From Rhodococcus sp. SMB37 (GTDB lineage: Bacteria > Actinomycetota > Actinomycetes > Mycobacteriales > Mycobacteriaceae), in assembly GCF_004345605.1 (NCBI RefSeq), contig NZ_SLVY01000019.1, positions 1-64,000 on the forward strand: a stretch of 64,000 nucleotides of DNA, read 5' to 3'. The position numbers and the translations under genes are program-made. Positions 36,345 to 47,900 of this stretch are shown here, one piece after another. Numbering within the stretch: the stretch's first letter is position 1; each line of letters begins with the position of its first letter. Under the pieces are notes generated by a model that saw only the letters and a list, made by a program, of their open reading frames with translations, was not told where the DNA came from and did not search any database.

Positions 36345-36408
36345 ATCCGTTTCCGGCGGCGGCGCGACGCGCCATGCCCCGGCCTAGGCCTGTACTGATA
36401 GACCCTAG

Positions 36409-36427
36409 GTAGGTTAGGCTCCCATTA
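36409..36427 (+). promoter_or_regulatory. Iron box of the siderophore NRPS operon
   Basis: GTAGGTTAGGCTCCCATTA matches the consensus at 14 of 19 positions, with the left half nearly perfect. Upstream of the operon that starts at 36720. Confidence 0.75.
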
Positions 36428-36602
36428 CTGATACCGGGTGAGGGGCGGATTGTGTCTACGGAGCGTGTCCAGGTTCTGTGTCGAGTTTCTGGCTCATGTT
36501 GTGCCATTGACGGATTCGCGTACGAGGACGCCCGTGGATCTGCACTCCACCTGCTAGGAGCCCACTTCCGCGCGCGAACGAACGCCGGGGACGGGTCATC
36601 CG

Positions 36603-36648
36603 CAGTGCTCGGCACCGTGCTGACCCAGTGCTCGGCACCGTGCTGACC
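36603..36648. repeat. 23-bp tandem repeat
   Basis: Two exact head-to-tail copies of a 23-bp unit (36603-36625 and 36626-36648), each with the internal core GCTCGGCACCGTGCTGA. Such repeated blocks occur at the ends of some IS elements (for example IS21 type); this has not been checked. Confidence 0.8.
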
Positions 36649-36719
36649 CACTGACGTACCGACCGCTCGGAGCCGCCGCGACATCGGTAGCTCCGCCATG
36701 GGCCAGGAGAGCCGAGTAC

Positions 36720-38450
36720 ATGCGACTGCCAGTTTTCTTCGAAGCGCCTGCGACACCGCTGCGCACCAAGCACATAGAAGTCACGGAATCCACGACTCCG
36801 CGAGAGCTGACGCTGCGAACGATGTTCGCTGCGAAGAAGTACACGGTTCCCGGTGGTCTTCTGCTGATCATCCACCAGCTCTGCGGGGCGCTGGTTCCGG
36901 TCATCATGGGCGTGGCCATCGACCGTGCGATCAGCCCGAACGACGCGGGTCAGCTGGTGCTGTGGGTCGCCGTGCTCGCCGTCGATTTCGCCCTCGTGTC
37001 GTTCACCTTCCGGTTCGGATCCCGCATCGGATTTCTCGGGATGCAGTCGATTCAGCACCAGGTGCGAACGAGGATCACCGATCGGATCCTCGATGCGCGG
37101 GGATTGGGTGGTCCGCGACGCCAGCCCGGAATGCTGTTGAGCATTGCGACATCCGACGCACGTCAGCTCGCCATGGCCGTCGCGATCGTCGTGTATCCCC
37201 TGGGCGAATTCGCTGCCGTGGTCTTCTCGGCGTTGATTCTGCTCTTCATCTCGTGGCCGCTCGGACTGGCGATCCTGGTGGCGGCGCCGCTGATGCTGTG
37301 GGTCATGGACCGTGCAGGTTCGCCGCTGCGCAGACGAAGCATGCAGGAACAGCAGGTGGCAGGGGAGGCGGCAGGAACTGCAGCGGACCTCGTGGGTGGC
37401 TTCAGGATCGTCAAGGGACTGGGCGCGGAACACGAGGCGGGACGCCGGTACCTGGATGCCAGCGAACGCGCGCTGCAGGGCACGCTCAAGGCCAATGTCG
37501 CGCGTGCGGGATACCTGGGGTCGATGGAGATCGTCTCCGGACTGTTCATCGCCGGAGTCGCGATCGCTGCCGGATTGATGGCGGTCGGCGGTGAGCTCAC
37601 CATCGGCCAGCTCATCACCGTTGTCGCAGTGACCCAGTTCGTGATGGGACCCCTGCAAGCATTCGCGGCGAACTTCGGCGCCATCTGGGCCCAGGCGTTG
37701 GCCTCTGCGGAACGCGTCCTCACGGTGCTGCAGGCCCCGTACTCGAACGAAGACGCCGCCGACGCGCCTCCCCGGAACGGCTTCGAACTGCGATTCGACG
37801 GTGTTGCGTGCGGTACCGCGGCCGATGTCGATCGCCGCATCCCCGAAGGGGATTTCGTCGCTGTCGAAACCGATGCGGCCACCACCTCTGCGTTCGCCGA
37901 CATGCTTGCCGGGCGGGTGAATCCGGACGTCGGCGCAATCACCGTCGGTGGAGTGGATGCCCGCGATATACCCCATGTCTCGCGCCCCCGAACCCTGCTC
38001 GTCGCCCCGCACGAGAGCGACCTGTTCGAGGGAACGATCGGGGAGAACATCGCCGCAACCGACGGTGTCACCGACGACGCCGTGACCCGCGCTGTCTTCG
38101 CAGCAGCCTGCGACGATGTGCTGGCTACACTTCCCGACGGACTGGCCACCGATGTCGGAGAGGCCGGTCGGCTGCTGTCCGGCGGGCAGCGGCAGCGCGT
38201 GTCGCTGGCACGGGCACTCGCCGCGAACCCGGACATCCTGGTCCTGCTCGACCCGACGACGGCCGTCGACTCGGTGACGGAAGCGACCGTCGCCGGGCGC
38301 ATCGCGGCTGCGCGGGCCGGAAAGACCACTATCGTGTTCACCTCGTCGCCGGCGTTGTTGGCGGCAGCATCGAGCGTGTGGCGTATCGACGCCGCCTCCG
38401 GGGAGATGAGCACCGATAACGATTCGACGCTGATGGAGCCTTCGCGATGA
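36720..38450 (+). CDS. ABC half-transporter with degenerate ATP site, intact signature
   Basis: 576 residues. Six TM helices in residues about 35-300, then an ATPase domain. Walker A is lost: the position reads V-E-T-D-A-A-T-T-S (382-390), without Gly-rich loop or Lys. Walker B keeps Asp511 but the catalytic Glu is Pro512 (L-L-D-P-T-T). The signature is intact, L-S-G-G-Q-R-Q-R from 486. Its partner encoded next has the opposite pattern, so the two should form an obligate heterodimer with one working site. Likely exports the siderophore. ATG 36720 follows AGGAG and overlaps nothing; next gene overlaps by 4 nt. Confidence 0.85.
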   Translation: MRLPVFFEAPATPLRTKHIEVTESTTPRELTLRTMFAAKKYTVPGGLLLIIHQLCGALVPVIMGVAIDRAISPNDAGQLVLWVAVLAVDFALVSFTFRFGSRIGFLGMQSIQHQVRTRITDRILDARGLGGPRRQPGMLLSIATSDARQLAMAVAIVVYPLGEFAAVVFSALILLFISWPLGLAILVAAPLMLWVMDRAGSPLRRRSMQEQQVAGEAAGTAADLVGGFRIVKGLGAEHEAGRRYLDASERALQGTLKANVARAGYLGSMEIVSGLFIAGVAIAAGLMAVGGELTIGQLITVVAVTQFVMGPLQAFAANFGAIWAQALASAERVLTVLQAPYSNEDAADAPPRNGFELRFDGVACGTAADVDRRIPEGDFVAVETDAATTSAFADMLAGRVNPDVGAITVGGVDARDIPHVSRPRTLLVAPHESDLFEGTIGENIAATDGVTDDAVTRAVFAAACDDVLATLPDGLATDVGEAGRLLSGGQRQRVSLARALAANPDILVLLDPTTAVDSVTEATVAGRIAAARAGKTTIVFTSSPALLAAASSVWRIDAASGEMSTDNDSTLMEPSR

Positions 38451-40252
38451 CCACCCAGTCGATTTCCGAATCAGCGAAATTTCCGATCGCCGACGCGAGA
38501 TCCGTGTGGCACGAGGTCCGTCGCGCACTGCACGGACAGGGCACCCGCCTGATCACGGTCGTGGCGACCATGGTCGTCGGAGCCGCGCTCGGCCTCGTTC
38601 CGCCGTGGGCTCTCGGCCGCATGGTCGACGCCGTCATCGACGGAAACGGTACGGGCCGGATCTGGCTGCTGGGCGTGGCCATGATCGGCGCGGCACTTGT
38701 TTTCGCCGGATTCACGGCACTGGGAGTCATTCTGTCTTCCAGGCTCTTCGAGACGATTCTGGCGCGACTGCGTGAGCGGATGTTCACGACGAGCCTCTCG
38801 TTGCCTCTCGAACGTGTCGAGGCGGCGGGTAGCGGCGATCTCGTATCGCGGGCCACGGACGACGTCGAAGAAGTGTCCCGAGCGATCAGTACGGTTGTGC
38901 CGGCGCTGTCGACCTCGTTGTTCACGGTGCTGCTCACCGCCGTGGGACTGACCGCGCTGGACTGGCGATTCCTCGCGGTGCTCGTGGTGGCCCTGCCGAT
39001 CTATGTGTTCGCGGTCCGCTGGTACCTGCGCAAGGCGCCGGCGATCTACGCGGCCGAGCGGGCGGCGATGGGGCTTCGAGCACAGCAGGTTCTGGGCGGG
39101 GTGCGGGGGCTCCGCACTGTGCACGCGTACGACCTGTCGCCGCGACTGGCAGACCGCATCGGATCCCACTCGTGGGAAGTCGTGCGCTGGTCGATGCGTG
39201 CACGCATCGTGCAGAACAGGTTCTACGGACGGCTCAATTCCGGCCAGTTCATCGTCATGGCAGGCCTGCTCGTCGCCGGATACCTCCTGGTGGGTTCCGA
39301 TGCACTGACGGTGGGGGCGACGACGACGGCAATGCTGCTGTTCCTCAGGTTGTTTGCGCCGATCGACGACCTCCTCCTCGTCATCGACGAGTTGCAGTCG
39401 GCGCTCGCATCGCTCGCACGGATCGTCGGTGTGATCGAGGTCCGTGCCGCAGAGGAGAGCGAAGGAGAGAGCGGTGACGATCGGACTGCCGAATCTCGGA
39501 CGCCCGGTCTGCCGTCGCGGGGCGCGCTCGCAGTTCGGAACGTGACGTTCGGCTACGCGCCCGGACGAGACGTCATCCGCGGCATCGACCTCGATGTCGC
39601 ACCCGGCGAAATCGTCGCCGTCGTGGGATCGTCGGGCGCGGGTAAGTCGACGCTGGCGGCACTGCTCGCCGGCGTCCGGACCCCCGATTCGGGCGCCATC
39701 CGGTTCGGCGGCGTCGACATCGTGGATGTACCGGAAACCGAGCGCGCGCAGCGGATCACTCTGGTCACACAGGAGGTGCATGTCTTCGCCGGATCGTTGC
39801 GTGACGATCTGGCCCTGGCCGATCCGGGGGTCGACGACGCCGCCATGGAGGCGGCGTTGCGGACCGTGCTCGCCGGTGACTGGTTCGATCTGCTTCCCGA
39901 CGGACTCGACACCGTCGTCGGGGATGCCGGCCATCAGCTCACGCCCATGCAGGCCCAGCAACTCGCCTTGGCACGACTGGTGCTTGCAGACCCGCCGATG
40001 GTGATTCTCGACGAGGCCACGGCCGATGCCGGCAGCGCCGGCGCATCGCTGCTCGAGCGTGCCGCTCGCGCGGCGCTCGACGGACGCAGCGCCCTCGTCG
40101 TCGCACACCGCTTGGGGCAGACCCGAGATGCGGACCGAATTCTGTTGATGGAGAACGGAAAGATTGCGGAGCAGGGTACTCACGAGCAATTGATCGCACG
40201 CGGCGGCCGCTACTGCGAACTGTGGGATGCATGGAGCATGCATCGGCAGTGA
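38447..40252 (+). CDS. ABC half-transporter with intact ATP site, degenerate signature
   Basis: 601 residues. TM domain in residues about 30-320, then a charged linker and an ATPase domain. Walker A is intact (G-S-S-G-A-G-K-S-T, about 394-402), as are Walker B and catalytic Glu523 (V-I-L-D-E-A-T) and the His switch (A-H-R-L). The ABC signature is replaced by L-T-P-M-Q-A-Q (498-504). It complements the preceding half-transporter, which has a good signature and a dead Walker A. Start overlaps that gene (ATGA). Located before dhbE, which points to siderophore export or trafficking. Confidence 0.87.
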   Translation: MTTQSISESAKFPIADARSVWHEVRRALHGQGTRLITVVATMVVGAALGLVPPWALGRMVDAVIDGNGTGRIWLLGVAMIGAALVFAGFTALGVILSSRLFETILARLRERMFTTSLSLPLERVEAAGSGDLVSRATDDVEEVSRAISTVVPALSTSLFTVLLTAVGLTALDWRFLAVLVVALPIYVFAVRWYLRKAPAIYAAERAAMGLRAQQVLGGVRGLRTVHAYDLSPRLADRIGSHSWEVVRWSMRARIVQNRFYGRLNSGQFIVMAGLLVAGYLLVGSDALTVGATTTAMLLFLRLFAPIDDLLLVIDELQSALASLARIVGVIEVRAAEESEGESGDDRTAESRTPGLPSRGALAVRNVTFGYAPGRDVIRGIDLDVAPGEIVAVVGSSGAGKSTLAALLAGVRTPDSGAIRFGGVDIVDVPETERAQRITLVTQEVHVFAGSLRDDLALADPGVDDAAMEAALRTVLAGDWFDLLPDGLDTVVGDAGHQLTPMQAQQLALARLVLADPPMVILDEATADAGSAGASLLERAARAALDGRSALVVAHRLGQTRDADRILLMENGKIAEQGTHEQLIARGGRYCELWDAWSMHRQ

Positions 40253-40332
40253 CCGTGCGCGCGGTACAGGACTTTCAGGCACAGCGGGGCAGAGCCGAAC
40301 CTCCCGCTGAAGACCGAAGCGAGAGGGATGCA

Positions 40333-41988
40333 ATGGCAATACCGAGAATTTCCGTTCACACGAAGCCCGTGCACGACGGGACGAGCCCACCTCTCTCTCC
40401 GCTTCGGCTCGACGGAGTGGTGGACTATCCAGCAGAATTCGCCGCACAGTACCGCGAGAAGGGGTACTGGATCGGGCAGACACATTCGGCGCTCCTCGAC
40501 AGTGCTGTGTCGGCCCATCCGGATCGGCCGGCGGTAGTGGATCCGCGGCGCACAGTGACCTACGCCGAACTCTCGGAACGAGTGCAGGTCATCGCGGGCG
40601 CATTCGCCGCCGAGGGACTCGGCCGCGGCGACCGCGTGATCGTCCATATGCCGAACACCGTCGAGTACGTCGAGGTCGTGTTCGCGCTGTTCGAGATCGG
40701 TGCCTTGCCGGTGTTCGCCCTGGCTGCGCACCGCTCCGCAGAGATCCACCAGTTCTGCACCGCGGCAACGGCCCGCGGGTATGTCACCGTCGACAAGTTC
40801 GGTCTCACCTCGTACGGGGACCTCGCGACCGAGATCGATACCGATTTCCCCGAGGTCTCGACCTTCGTGATTCCGGTCGGAGACGAATCCTGGGCAGCGG
40901 GCCGGCCCTTGCCTCGGGTCGACCGCTCGCTGCCCTCGGACGTGGCGTTCCTCCAGCTCTCGGGCGGTACCACCGGCACCCCGAAACTGATCCCGCGCAC
41001 TCACGACGACTACCTGTACTCGGTGCGGGAGAGCGCGCGCATCTGCCACATCGACAGCTCCTCGGTGATGCTCGCGGTCTTGCCGATCTCGCACAACTTC
41101 ACGATGAGCTCGCCGGGTCTGCTGGGAATGATCGCCGTCGGTGGTTGTGTGGTGATGGCCCCGGATCCCAGCCCGGACACCTGCCTGCGACTGATCGAAG
41201 AACACGCGGTGACCCACGCGGCGCTCGTACCGCCGGTACTGATCGCGTGGCTGAACTCGTCGGCTCTCGCCGATCGCGACATCTCCTCCCTCGAATCGGT
41301 CTGGGTGGGCGGCGCGAAACTCCCGGAGGAAGCGGCGCGCCGCGTCGCCCCGGAACTCGGATGCACTCTGACCCAGGTGTTCGGCATGGCCGAAGGGCTG
41401 GTCAACTACACGCGCATCGGTGACGACGACGCGACCATCACCACCACACAGGGACGTCCCATCTCGCCCGACGACGAGGTGCGGGTCGTCGACGACGCCG
41501 GCGTGCCGGTGGCCGACGGGTTGGCGGGTCACCTGCAGACGCGCGGTCCGTACACGATCCGGGGCTACTACCGGGCGCCGGAACACAACCGGAAGGCGTT
41601 CACGGCCGACGGGTTCTACGCGACCGGCGACATCGTGGTCCGGGACCCACGCGGGTACCTCACGGTCGTGGGCCGAAGCAAGGACCAGATCAATCGCGGA
41701 GGCGAGAAGATCGCGCCGGCGATGGTGGAGAACCACCTGCTGGCACACCACGAGATCCATGACGTATCCGTCGTGGGTATTCCGGACGACGCTCTGGGAG
41801 AACGTATCTGTGCGTACGTGATCCGGCGCGATCCCGAGTCCGGGACGCCCACGGCGTCGCAGCTGCGCGCGTTCCTCCGCACCGAACGGCAGGTGGCTGC
41901 GTACACGATCCCGGATCGATTCGAATTCGTCACCGAATTTCCGACCACCTCGGTCGGCAAGATCGACAAGAAGAGCCAGGGGTCATGA
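40333..41988 (+). CDS. dhbE: 2,3-dihydroxybenzoate-AMP ligase
   Basis: 551 residues from ATG 40333, after GAGAGGG. Stand-alone adenylation enzyme that activates an aryl acid and loads it on an aryl carrier protein. Motifs: [35 protein letters not shown]. The pocket segment [10 protein letters not shown] keeps Asn and Ser where 2,3-DHB enzymes do (salicylate enzymes usually have Cys at the last Ser), so 2,3-DHB is favoured. Stop overlaps the NRPS start by 4 nt. Confidence 0.9.
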   Translation: MAIPRISVHTKPVHDGTSPPLSPLRLDGVVDYPAEFAAQYREKGYWIGQTHSALLDSAVSAHPDRPAVVDPRRTVTYAELSERVQVIAGAFAAEGLGRGDRVIVHMPNTVEYVEVVFALFEIGALPVFALAAHRSAEIHQFCTAATARGYVTVDKFGLTSYGDLATEIDTDFPEVSTFVIPVGDESWAAGRPLPRVDRSLPSDVAFLQLSGGTTGTPKLIPRTHDDYLYSVRESARICHIDSSSVMLAVLPISHNFTMSSPGLLGMIAVGGCVVMAPDPSPDTCLRLIEEHAVTHAALVPPVLIAWLNSSALADRDISSLESVWVGGAKLPEEAARRVAPELGCTLTQVFGMAEGLVNYTRIGDDDATITTTQGRPISPDDEVRVVDDAGVPVADGLAGHLQTRGPYTIRGYYRAPEHNRKAFTADGFYATGDIVVRDPRGYLTVVGRSKDQINRGGEKIAPAMVENHLLAHHEIHDVSVVGIPDDALGERICAYVIRRDPESGTPTASQLRAFLRTERQVAAYTIPDRFEFVTEFPTTSVGKIDKKSQGS

Positions 41989-44900
41989 CACTCACTGAAG
42001 GGCACGCCGCCACGACCGTTTCCCCCACGCTGCTGCCGCTGACCGGAGCGCAGCTGGGAATCTGGAACGCGCAACGACTCGAACCGGATTCCCCGTACTA
42101 CCTCGTGGGTGAGGTACTCGAGATCGACGGCTCCGCGGCGGGGGTGGAAATCGATCTGGCGGTGCTCATCGCGGAGATCTCGGCGACCGTCACCGAGGCC
42201 GAGACGATGAGATTGCGATTCGTCGAGACCGAAGACGGACCCCGCCAGTGGATCGCCCCCGGCGAGGCGCTGTCGATCCCCGTCCTCGACCTCGGCGACG
42301 AGGAGAATCCACACGCCGCAGCAGACGAGGCAGTCACCCGGATCCGCACCGAAGCCGCCCGCGCAGCCCGCGACATGGAGGACCGGGAACTCTTCACCTA
42401 CACCCTGCTCCGGTTGTCGTCGACGCAGGTGTGGTGTGTTCAGCTGTACCACCACCTGATCGTCGACGGTTACTCCGCGGCGATGATCTCCCGTCGGTTG
42501 GCGACGCGCTACACCGCTGCGATGACCGGAAAGCGTCTCCGCCCGAATACCTTCGGCTCGATCGCCGATGTCGTCACCGAGGATGTGGAGTACCGGAACT
42601 CCGAGCAGGCGGCGCTGGACCGTGCCTATTGGACGGCGCGCCTCGATCCGCTGCCCGAGTTGCACGGCCGCCGCGGCGGCGCCGACCTCGGATCGGCTGC
42701 GCAGACGCATTCCGCGCGCGCGATCCTGGATGCCGACGTCAGGAAGCGGCTCGAGCAGATCGCCGGCGAGTGCGGATGCACGTGGGCCGACCTGCTTATC
42801 GGCGCCTACGCGGGATTCGTTGCACGACTGCACGGAACCACCGACGTCGTGCTGGCGTTGCCCATCATGGTGCGCACCACGCGCACCGCGCTCACGACTC
42901 CGTCGATGGCCGTCAACGTGCTACCACTGCGCGTCTCGGTGTCGCTCTCCGATGACATCTCGGCGCTGGGATCGACGGTCGCGACGGCGCTGGGTGAGCT
43001 GCGCGAGCACCAGCGTTATCGCGGTGAGGACCTCGTACGTGACCTGGCCGCACCCGGAGCGGGTGCCGTGCTGCACGGTGTCGGGATCAACCTCAAGGCA
43101 TTCGATTTCGACCTCGACTTCGCCGGGGCCGTCGGAACCTTGCGCAACGTCGCGGGTGGCCCGCCGGAAGAACTGGGACTGACGGCCACACCCATCGACG
43201 GTGGGCGAATGATGCTCGGGTTCGAGGTCGACGCCCGCACTGTGTCGGCGGCCGAGGTCGACGCTAGGGTCGAGGGGCTGGCCACGCTCGTGCGTGCGCT
43301 GTCTTCACCCGATCACCCGCCGCTCGGCCGGGTGGATCTGAGCGGACGAGGACCCGCCGACGGGTGGAGTCCGGCCGCGCTGCCGGGTGCGGGGTCGCGA
43401 TCGGTCGCCGACATGTTCGCGGACATGGTGGCTCTCCACGCCGGCGACGTCGTGCTGACCGACTCCGAAACATCCCTGACTGCGCTGCAACTCGCGGAGC
43501 GGAGCTACCGGCTCGCTCGGCTGATCCGATCTCGCGGGGTCGGGTCGGACGACATCGTGGCGATCGCGCTTCCGCGGACCTCCGACATCGTGGCATGCAT
43601 CTTCGCGGTCTGGGAGGCCGGTGCCGCCTACGTGGTGCTCGACCCGGCGTACCCGACGGAGCGTCTCGACGGCCTGGTCGATCTTGCACGCCCGTCGTTG
43701 CTGCTCTGCAACGATGAGCCCCCGGTCACCAATGCGGAATGCGACATCGTGCGACTCGGATCGGCGCCGATCGAGTCCGAGCTCGCCGCACTCGCCGGCG
43801 ACCGGTTGAGTGCCGACGAACTGGCGACCACTCCCAACCCCCACGACATGGCCTACGTCCTGTTCACCTCGGGCTCGACGGGCACCCCCAAGGGCGTGGT
43901 CGTCCGCTCGGGCGGCCTCGCGCATCTTGTTCATCGACAGCGCGGCACCGTGTACGCCGACGCGCGTGCACGCGCCGGTGGACGGCAATTGCACGTCGCC
44001 CACACCACCTCGTTCGCATTCGACGCTTCTCTCGATCCGCTGTTGTGGATCATCGACGGACATCGAATCCATCTCTACGGCAGCGATATCCAGCGCGACG
44101 CCGATATGCAGATCCAGAAGTTCACGGACGACGCGATCGACGTCGTCGACACGACCCCGTCCATGGCAGCGTTTCTCGTCGAGGCGGGACTGATCTCGAC
44201 GTCCTCCGAGAACACGCGACACTCCGTCGGCACGATCGTCGTCGGTGGTGAAGCACTGCCCTCTGCGCTGGCCGAACAGCTCGGGCGGAGTCCGGTCCGG
44301 GTCTACAACATGTACGGGCCCACCGAGGCCACCGTGGACGCGATCGCGGCCGAGGTCACCGGCTCCGATGTGCACATCGGTACGCCGCTGGAAGGTACCG
44401 CGGCGTACCTCCTCGACGCGGCACTGCAGCCCGTCCTCGAGGGGGAGACCGGTGAGCTGTATCTGGCCGGACCTCAACTCGCCCGTGGCTACCTCGGGCG
44501 TCCCGGTGCTACGGCCGACCGTTTCGTCGCAGATCCGTTCGGCGCAGTTCGTTCCGGTGCGGGGGGCGGTCGGATGTACCGCACCGGAGATCTCGCACGC
44601 TGGAATCCGGAGACCGGTTTCGAATACCGTGGTCGTGCCGACGACCAGGTGAAGATCCGAGGCCACCGCGTCGAACTGCGCGAGGTGGAAAACGCGTTGT
44701 CGCAGTGCCGTTCCGTATCCGCTGCGGTCGCGGTGGTCGTCGGATCCGGACTGTCGGCGAAGCTCATCGGCTACGTGACGTCCGACGATGACGTACTGGC
44801 GGGCGACGACATCCGGCGTGAGCTGCTGTCCCGGGTGCCGGATCACCTGGTTCCCTCCGCCGTCATCGTTCTCGACGAGATGCCGGTGACGGTCAACGGC

Positions 44901-47900
44901 AAGATCGATCGCAAGCGACTGCCGGATCCGCTCGGCTCCGGTGCTGCGAGCGGCGGAGAGAACCGCAAACCCGGCACGTCTGCGGAATACGCCCTGTGCG
45001 CCGTCATCGGCGAGGTGCTGGGTGTCGCAGAGGTATCGCTGGACGCAGACCTCTTCACACTCGGCGGCGACAGTATCGGTGCGATCAGCATCAGCAGCCG
45101 TCTGCGCACCCACGGCCTCGTGCTCACTCCCAAGGAACTGCTGTCCGGTCGCGATCTGGCGACCCTCGCGCAGATCGGTCGCGAGTTGGTCGACGATGCC
45201 ACGGAGATCACGGACGACACCGGAATCGGGTCGGCGCCGACCACACCGATCATGCGCAACATTCTGCGCGTCGACACCGTCGACGACGTGGCCTCGTACG
45301 CGCAGTGGACCGCAGTGGAGCTCGACGGCGACATCGACCGTGACGCGCTGGTCGCGGGCGCACAGACCCTGCTGGATCGGCACCCGGCGCTGCGGATGAT
45401 CGTCCGTGACGGTGACACCGCGGACATCCCGGCCCCGACCGACGTGGCCGTGCAGATCGCGGAACGCGGACCGGTCTCCGCGGACGACTTCACTCGTGAG
45501 GTGGCATCGTGGGTACGTGAGGCTGCAGCCGGACTGTCACCAACTATCGGAGACCTGCTGCGTTTGATCATCGTTCGCATGTCCGACGGCAGCGATCGCG
45601 TGCTGACGGTGGTGCATCACTTCGCTGTCGACGCCGTGTCCTGGAACGTCCTGATGGCCGACCTGGTAGCGGCGTGCGGTGGTCGGGCACTCCCGCCCAC
45701 CACCGGTGAGTCGTGGCGTCATCGTGCGGCCGAGTTGGCTTCCCTCGGTGCGGTGCACCGATACGTCGACGAACTGGATGCGTGGCGTGCGGTCCTCGGG
45801 TCGGGATCGCGGGTGCTCGTCGAATCCGATCTGCGTCGCGGAATCGACACCCACTCGACGACGACAGTGACGCGAACGGACACCTCGCCCGCAGTCACCG
45901 CCGCCGTCCTCGACAACCTGTGCTCCAAGTATCGCGCACGCCCCGACGAGGTACTGCTCGCGGCACTGACCGTCGCGATGCGTGCGTACCGCGGAACGTC
46001 GACCGGTGACTTCCCGGTTCTGATGGAGGGGCACGGCCGCGACGCAGACGCGGGCGTCGAGCGTGGATCGACCGTCGGCTGGTTCACCACGGAATATCCG
46101 GTCTCGGTGCCCGCCGAGATCATCGACTCGGACGAGCGTCTGGCCGAAGCGACGGGTGGCGGGCACGTGCTCGCCGAGATCCTCCACGAGATCAAAGCGC
46201 GTCGGCGGGCGTTCCGCGACAACGGAATCGGATACGGGGTGCTGCGATTCCTGGACGAGGCCGGTGAACCGCTCACGACACTTCCGGCCCCTCAGATCGT
46301 GCTCAACTACCTCGGTAAACCCGCGGCTCTGTCGGGCGACGGGTGGCGCACGGTCGGAGACGACGGATTCGGAGTGGTGGAGCCGGACGGACGAACGCTC
46401 ACGGAAGTGTTGGCGATCAACGCGTTCGTGCACGACGGCCCCGACGGTCCGGCGCTGTCGATCGAATGGACAGCCGCAGGCGAACTGCTCGACGCGGTAT
46501 CCGTCACCGCACTCCAGGACCACTTCGGCCGAGCGCTGGAAAGCCTGGCGGCGCACGCGGCGTTGCACCCCGGTGGCCTGAGCGCGGCCGACTGCGACGA
46601 CGTCGCCGTAACTCAGAGTCAGATCTCCGCTCTGGAGTCCGTGACCGGACCGTTGGCCGAGATCCTGCCGCTCTCGCCGCTGCAGGAAGGTCTGCTCGCG
46701 CATGCGGCGCGCTTCACCGATCACGACCCGTACGTCCTGACGGCGGTCGTCGATCTCGCCGGCGAACTCGACGTCGACCGGTTGCGATCCGCTTTCACGG
46801 CCGTCGTCGCCCGGCATCGGAATCTGTCGGCCGGCTTCCATTTCGAAGGTGTGGACGAGCCTGCGGCGACGATCCCGCGGGTCGTCGATATTCCGTGGCG
46901 TGTCTCCGATCTCGGTCATCTTCCCCCGGCTGCGGCAGCCGCCGCGGCGGCAGAGGCACACCGCAGTGCCGCAGGCCGGGTATTCGACGTCAGGCGTGGT
47001 CCGCTGCTAGCGGCACATGTGCTCCGGCTTCCCGGGGCGCGGACACAACTGATCCTCAATGCGCACCATCTCGTGACCGACGGATGGTCGACCCCGATCG
47101 TGTTGCGCGAACTGGTCCACCTCTACAACCAGGGCGCCACCGGCCTGCCGATTGCCCCGGACTACGCCGACTTCCTGCGGTGGCTTGCCCGCCTGGACAG
47201 GGACGCACTGCACGCAGCGTGGCGTCGGCGTCTGGAAGGCCTGACGGAGCCGACCCTGGTTGCCCGAGGGGAGGGTACCGCGGAGCACCCCGTGGCAACC
47301 GAGATCACGGTCGACGACGCGCTCGGTGCGCGGCTCGCGGAGGCAGCGCGCGAGAACGGGCTGACCGTCAATACCTTCGTGCAGGGGGCGTGGAGTGCCG
47401 TGCTGTCTGCGCTCGTCGGGCGCGGCGATGTGGTCTTCGGTACTACGGTGTCCGGTCGACCCGCAGATCTCGCGCGGGTCGAAACGATGGTGGGTCTGTT
47501 CAGCAACACCGTGCCGGTCCGCATGCGCATGGACGATCGCCCGCTGCGGGAAGTGTTGCAGGACAGTCAGCGTGAACAGTACGACCTCGGCGACGCCGAG
47601 CACCTGCCGCTGTCCGAGATCGAGACCTGCAGCACTGTGCGAGGGAGAACCGGTCTGTTCGACACCCTGGTGGTGTTCGAGAACTATCCCGCGAGGTTCG
47701 GTGCGGACTCTGCGGACTCCGGCGATTCGACCCACATCATCGGGATCGGCAACATCAGCACGACGCAGTACCCGTTGTCGCTGCTGGCGCCCCCCGGCGA
47801 CCGCTTCCGGCTGGTCGTCGACCACGACCCGGTGGTCGTGGACGGGCGAACGGCGGAGATGGTCGCGGCGGCGCTTCCGATCGTGATCGCCGAGATGATC

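Larger units (their letters stand above)
36345..36719. other. Intergenic leader between iron box and siderophore operon
   Basis: No protein-coding gene is convincing here. The stretch has the iron box (36409-36427), a 64-codon open frame from GTG 36452 without known similarity, and a 23-bp tandem repeat (36603-36648). The distance of almost 300 nt from box to the first gene is long compared with about 50-65 nt at the other iron boxes here. It may contain a decayed insertion or an untranslated regulatory leader. Confidence 0.5.

Noticed and set aside
36452..36646. 64-codon frame after the iron box
   Set aside because: No recognisable domain, it runs into the tandem repeat, and it is not MbtH-like; kept only as a note on the leader.
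36603..36648. Tandem repeat considered as a CRISPR remnant
   Set aside because: Two copies are adjacent with no spacer and no cas genes are nearby.
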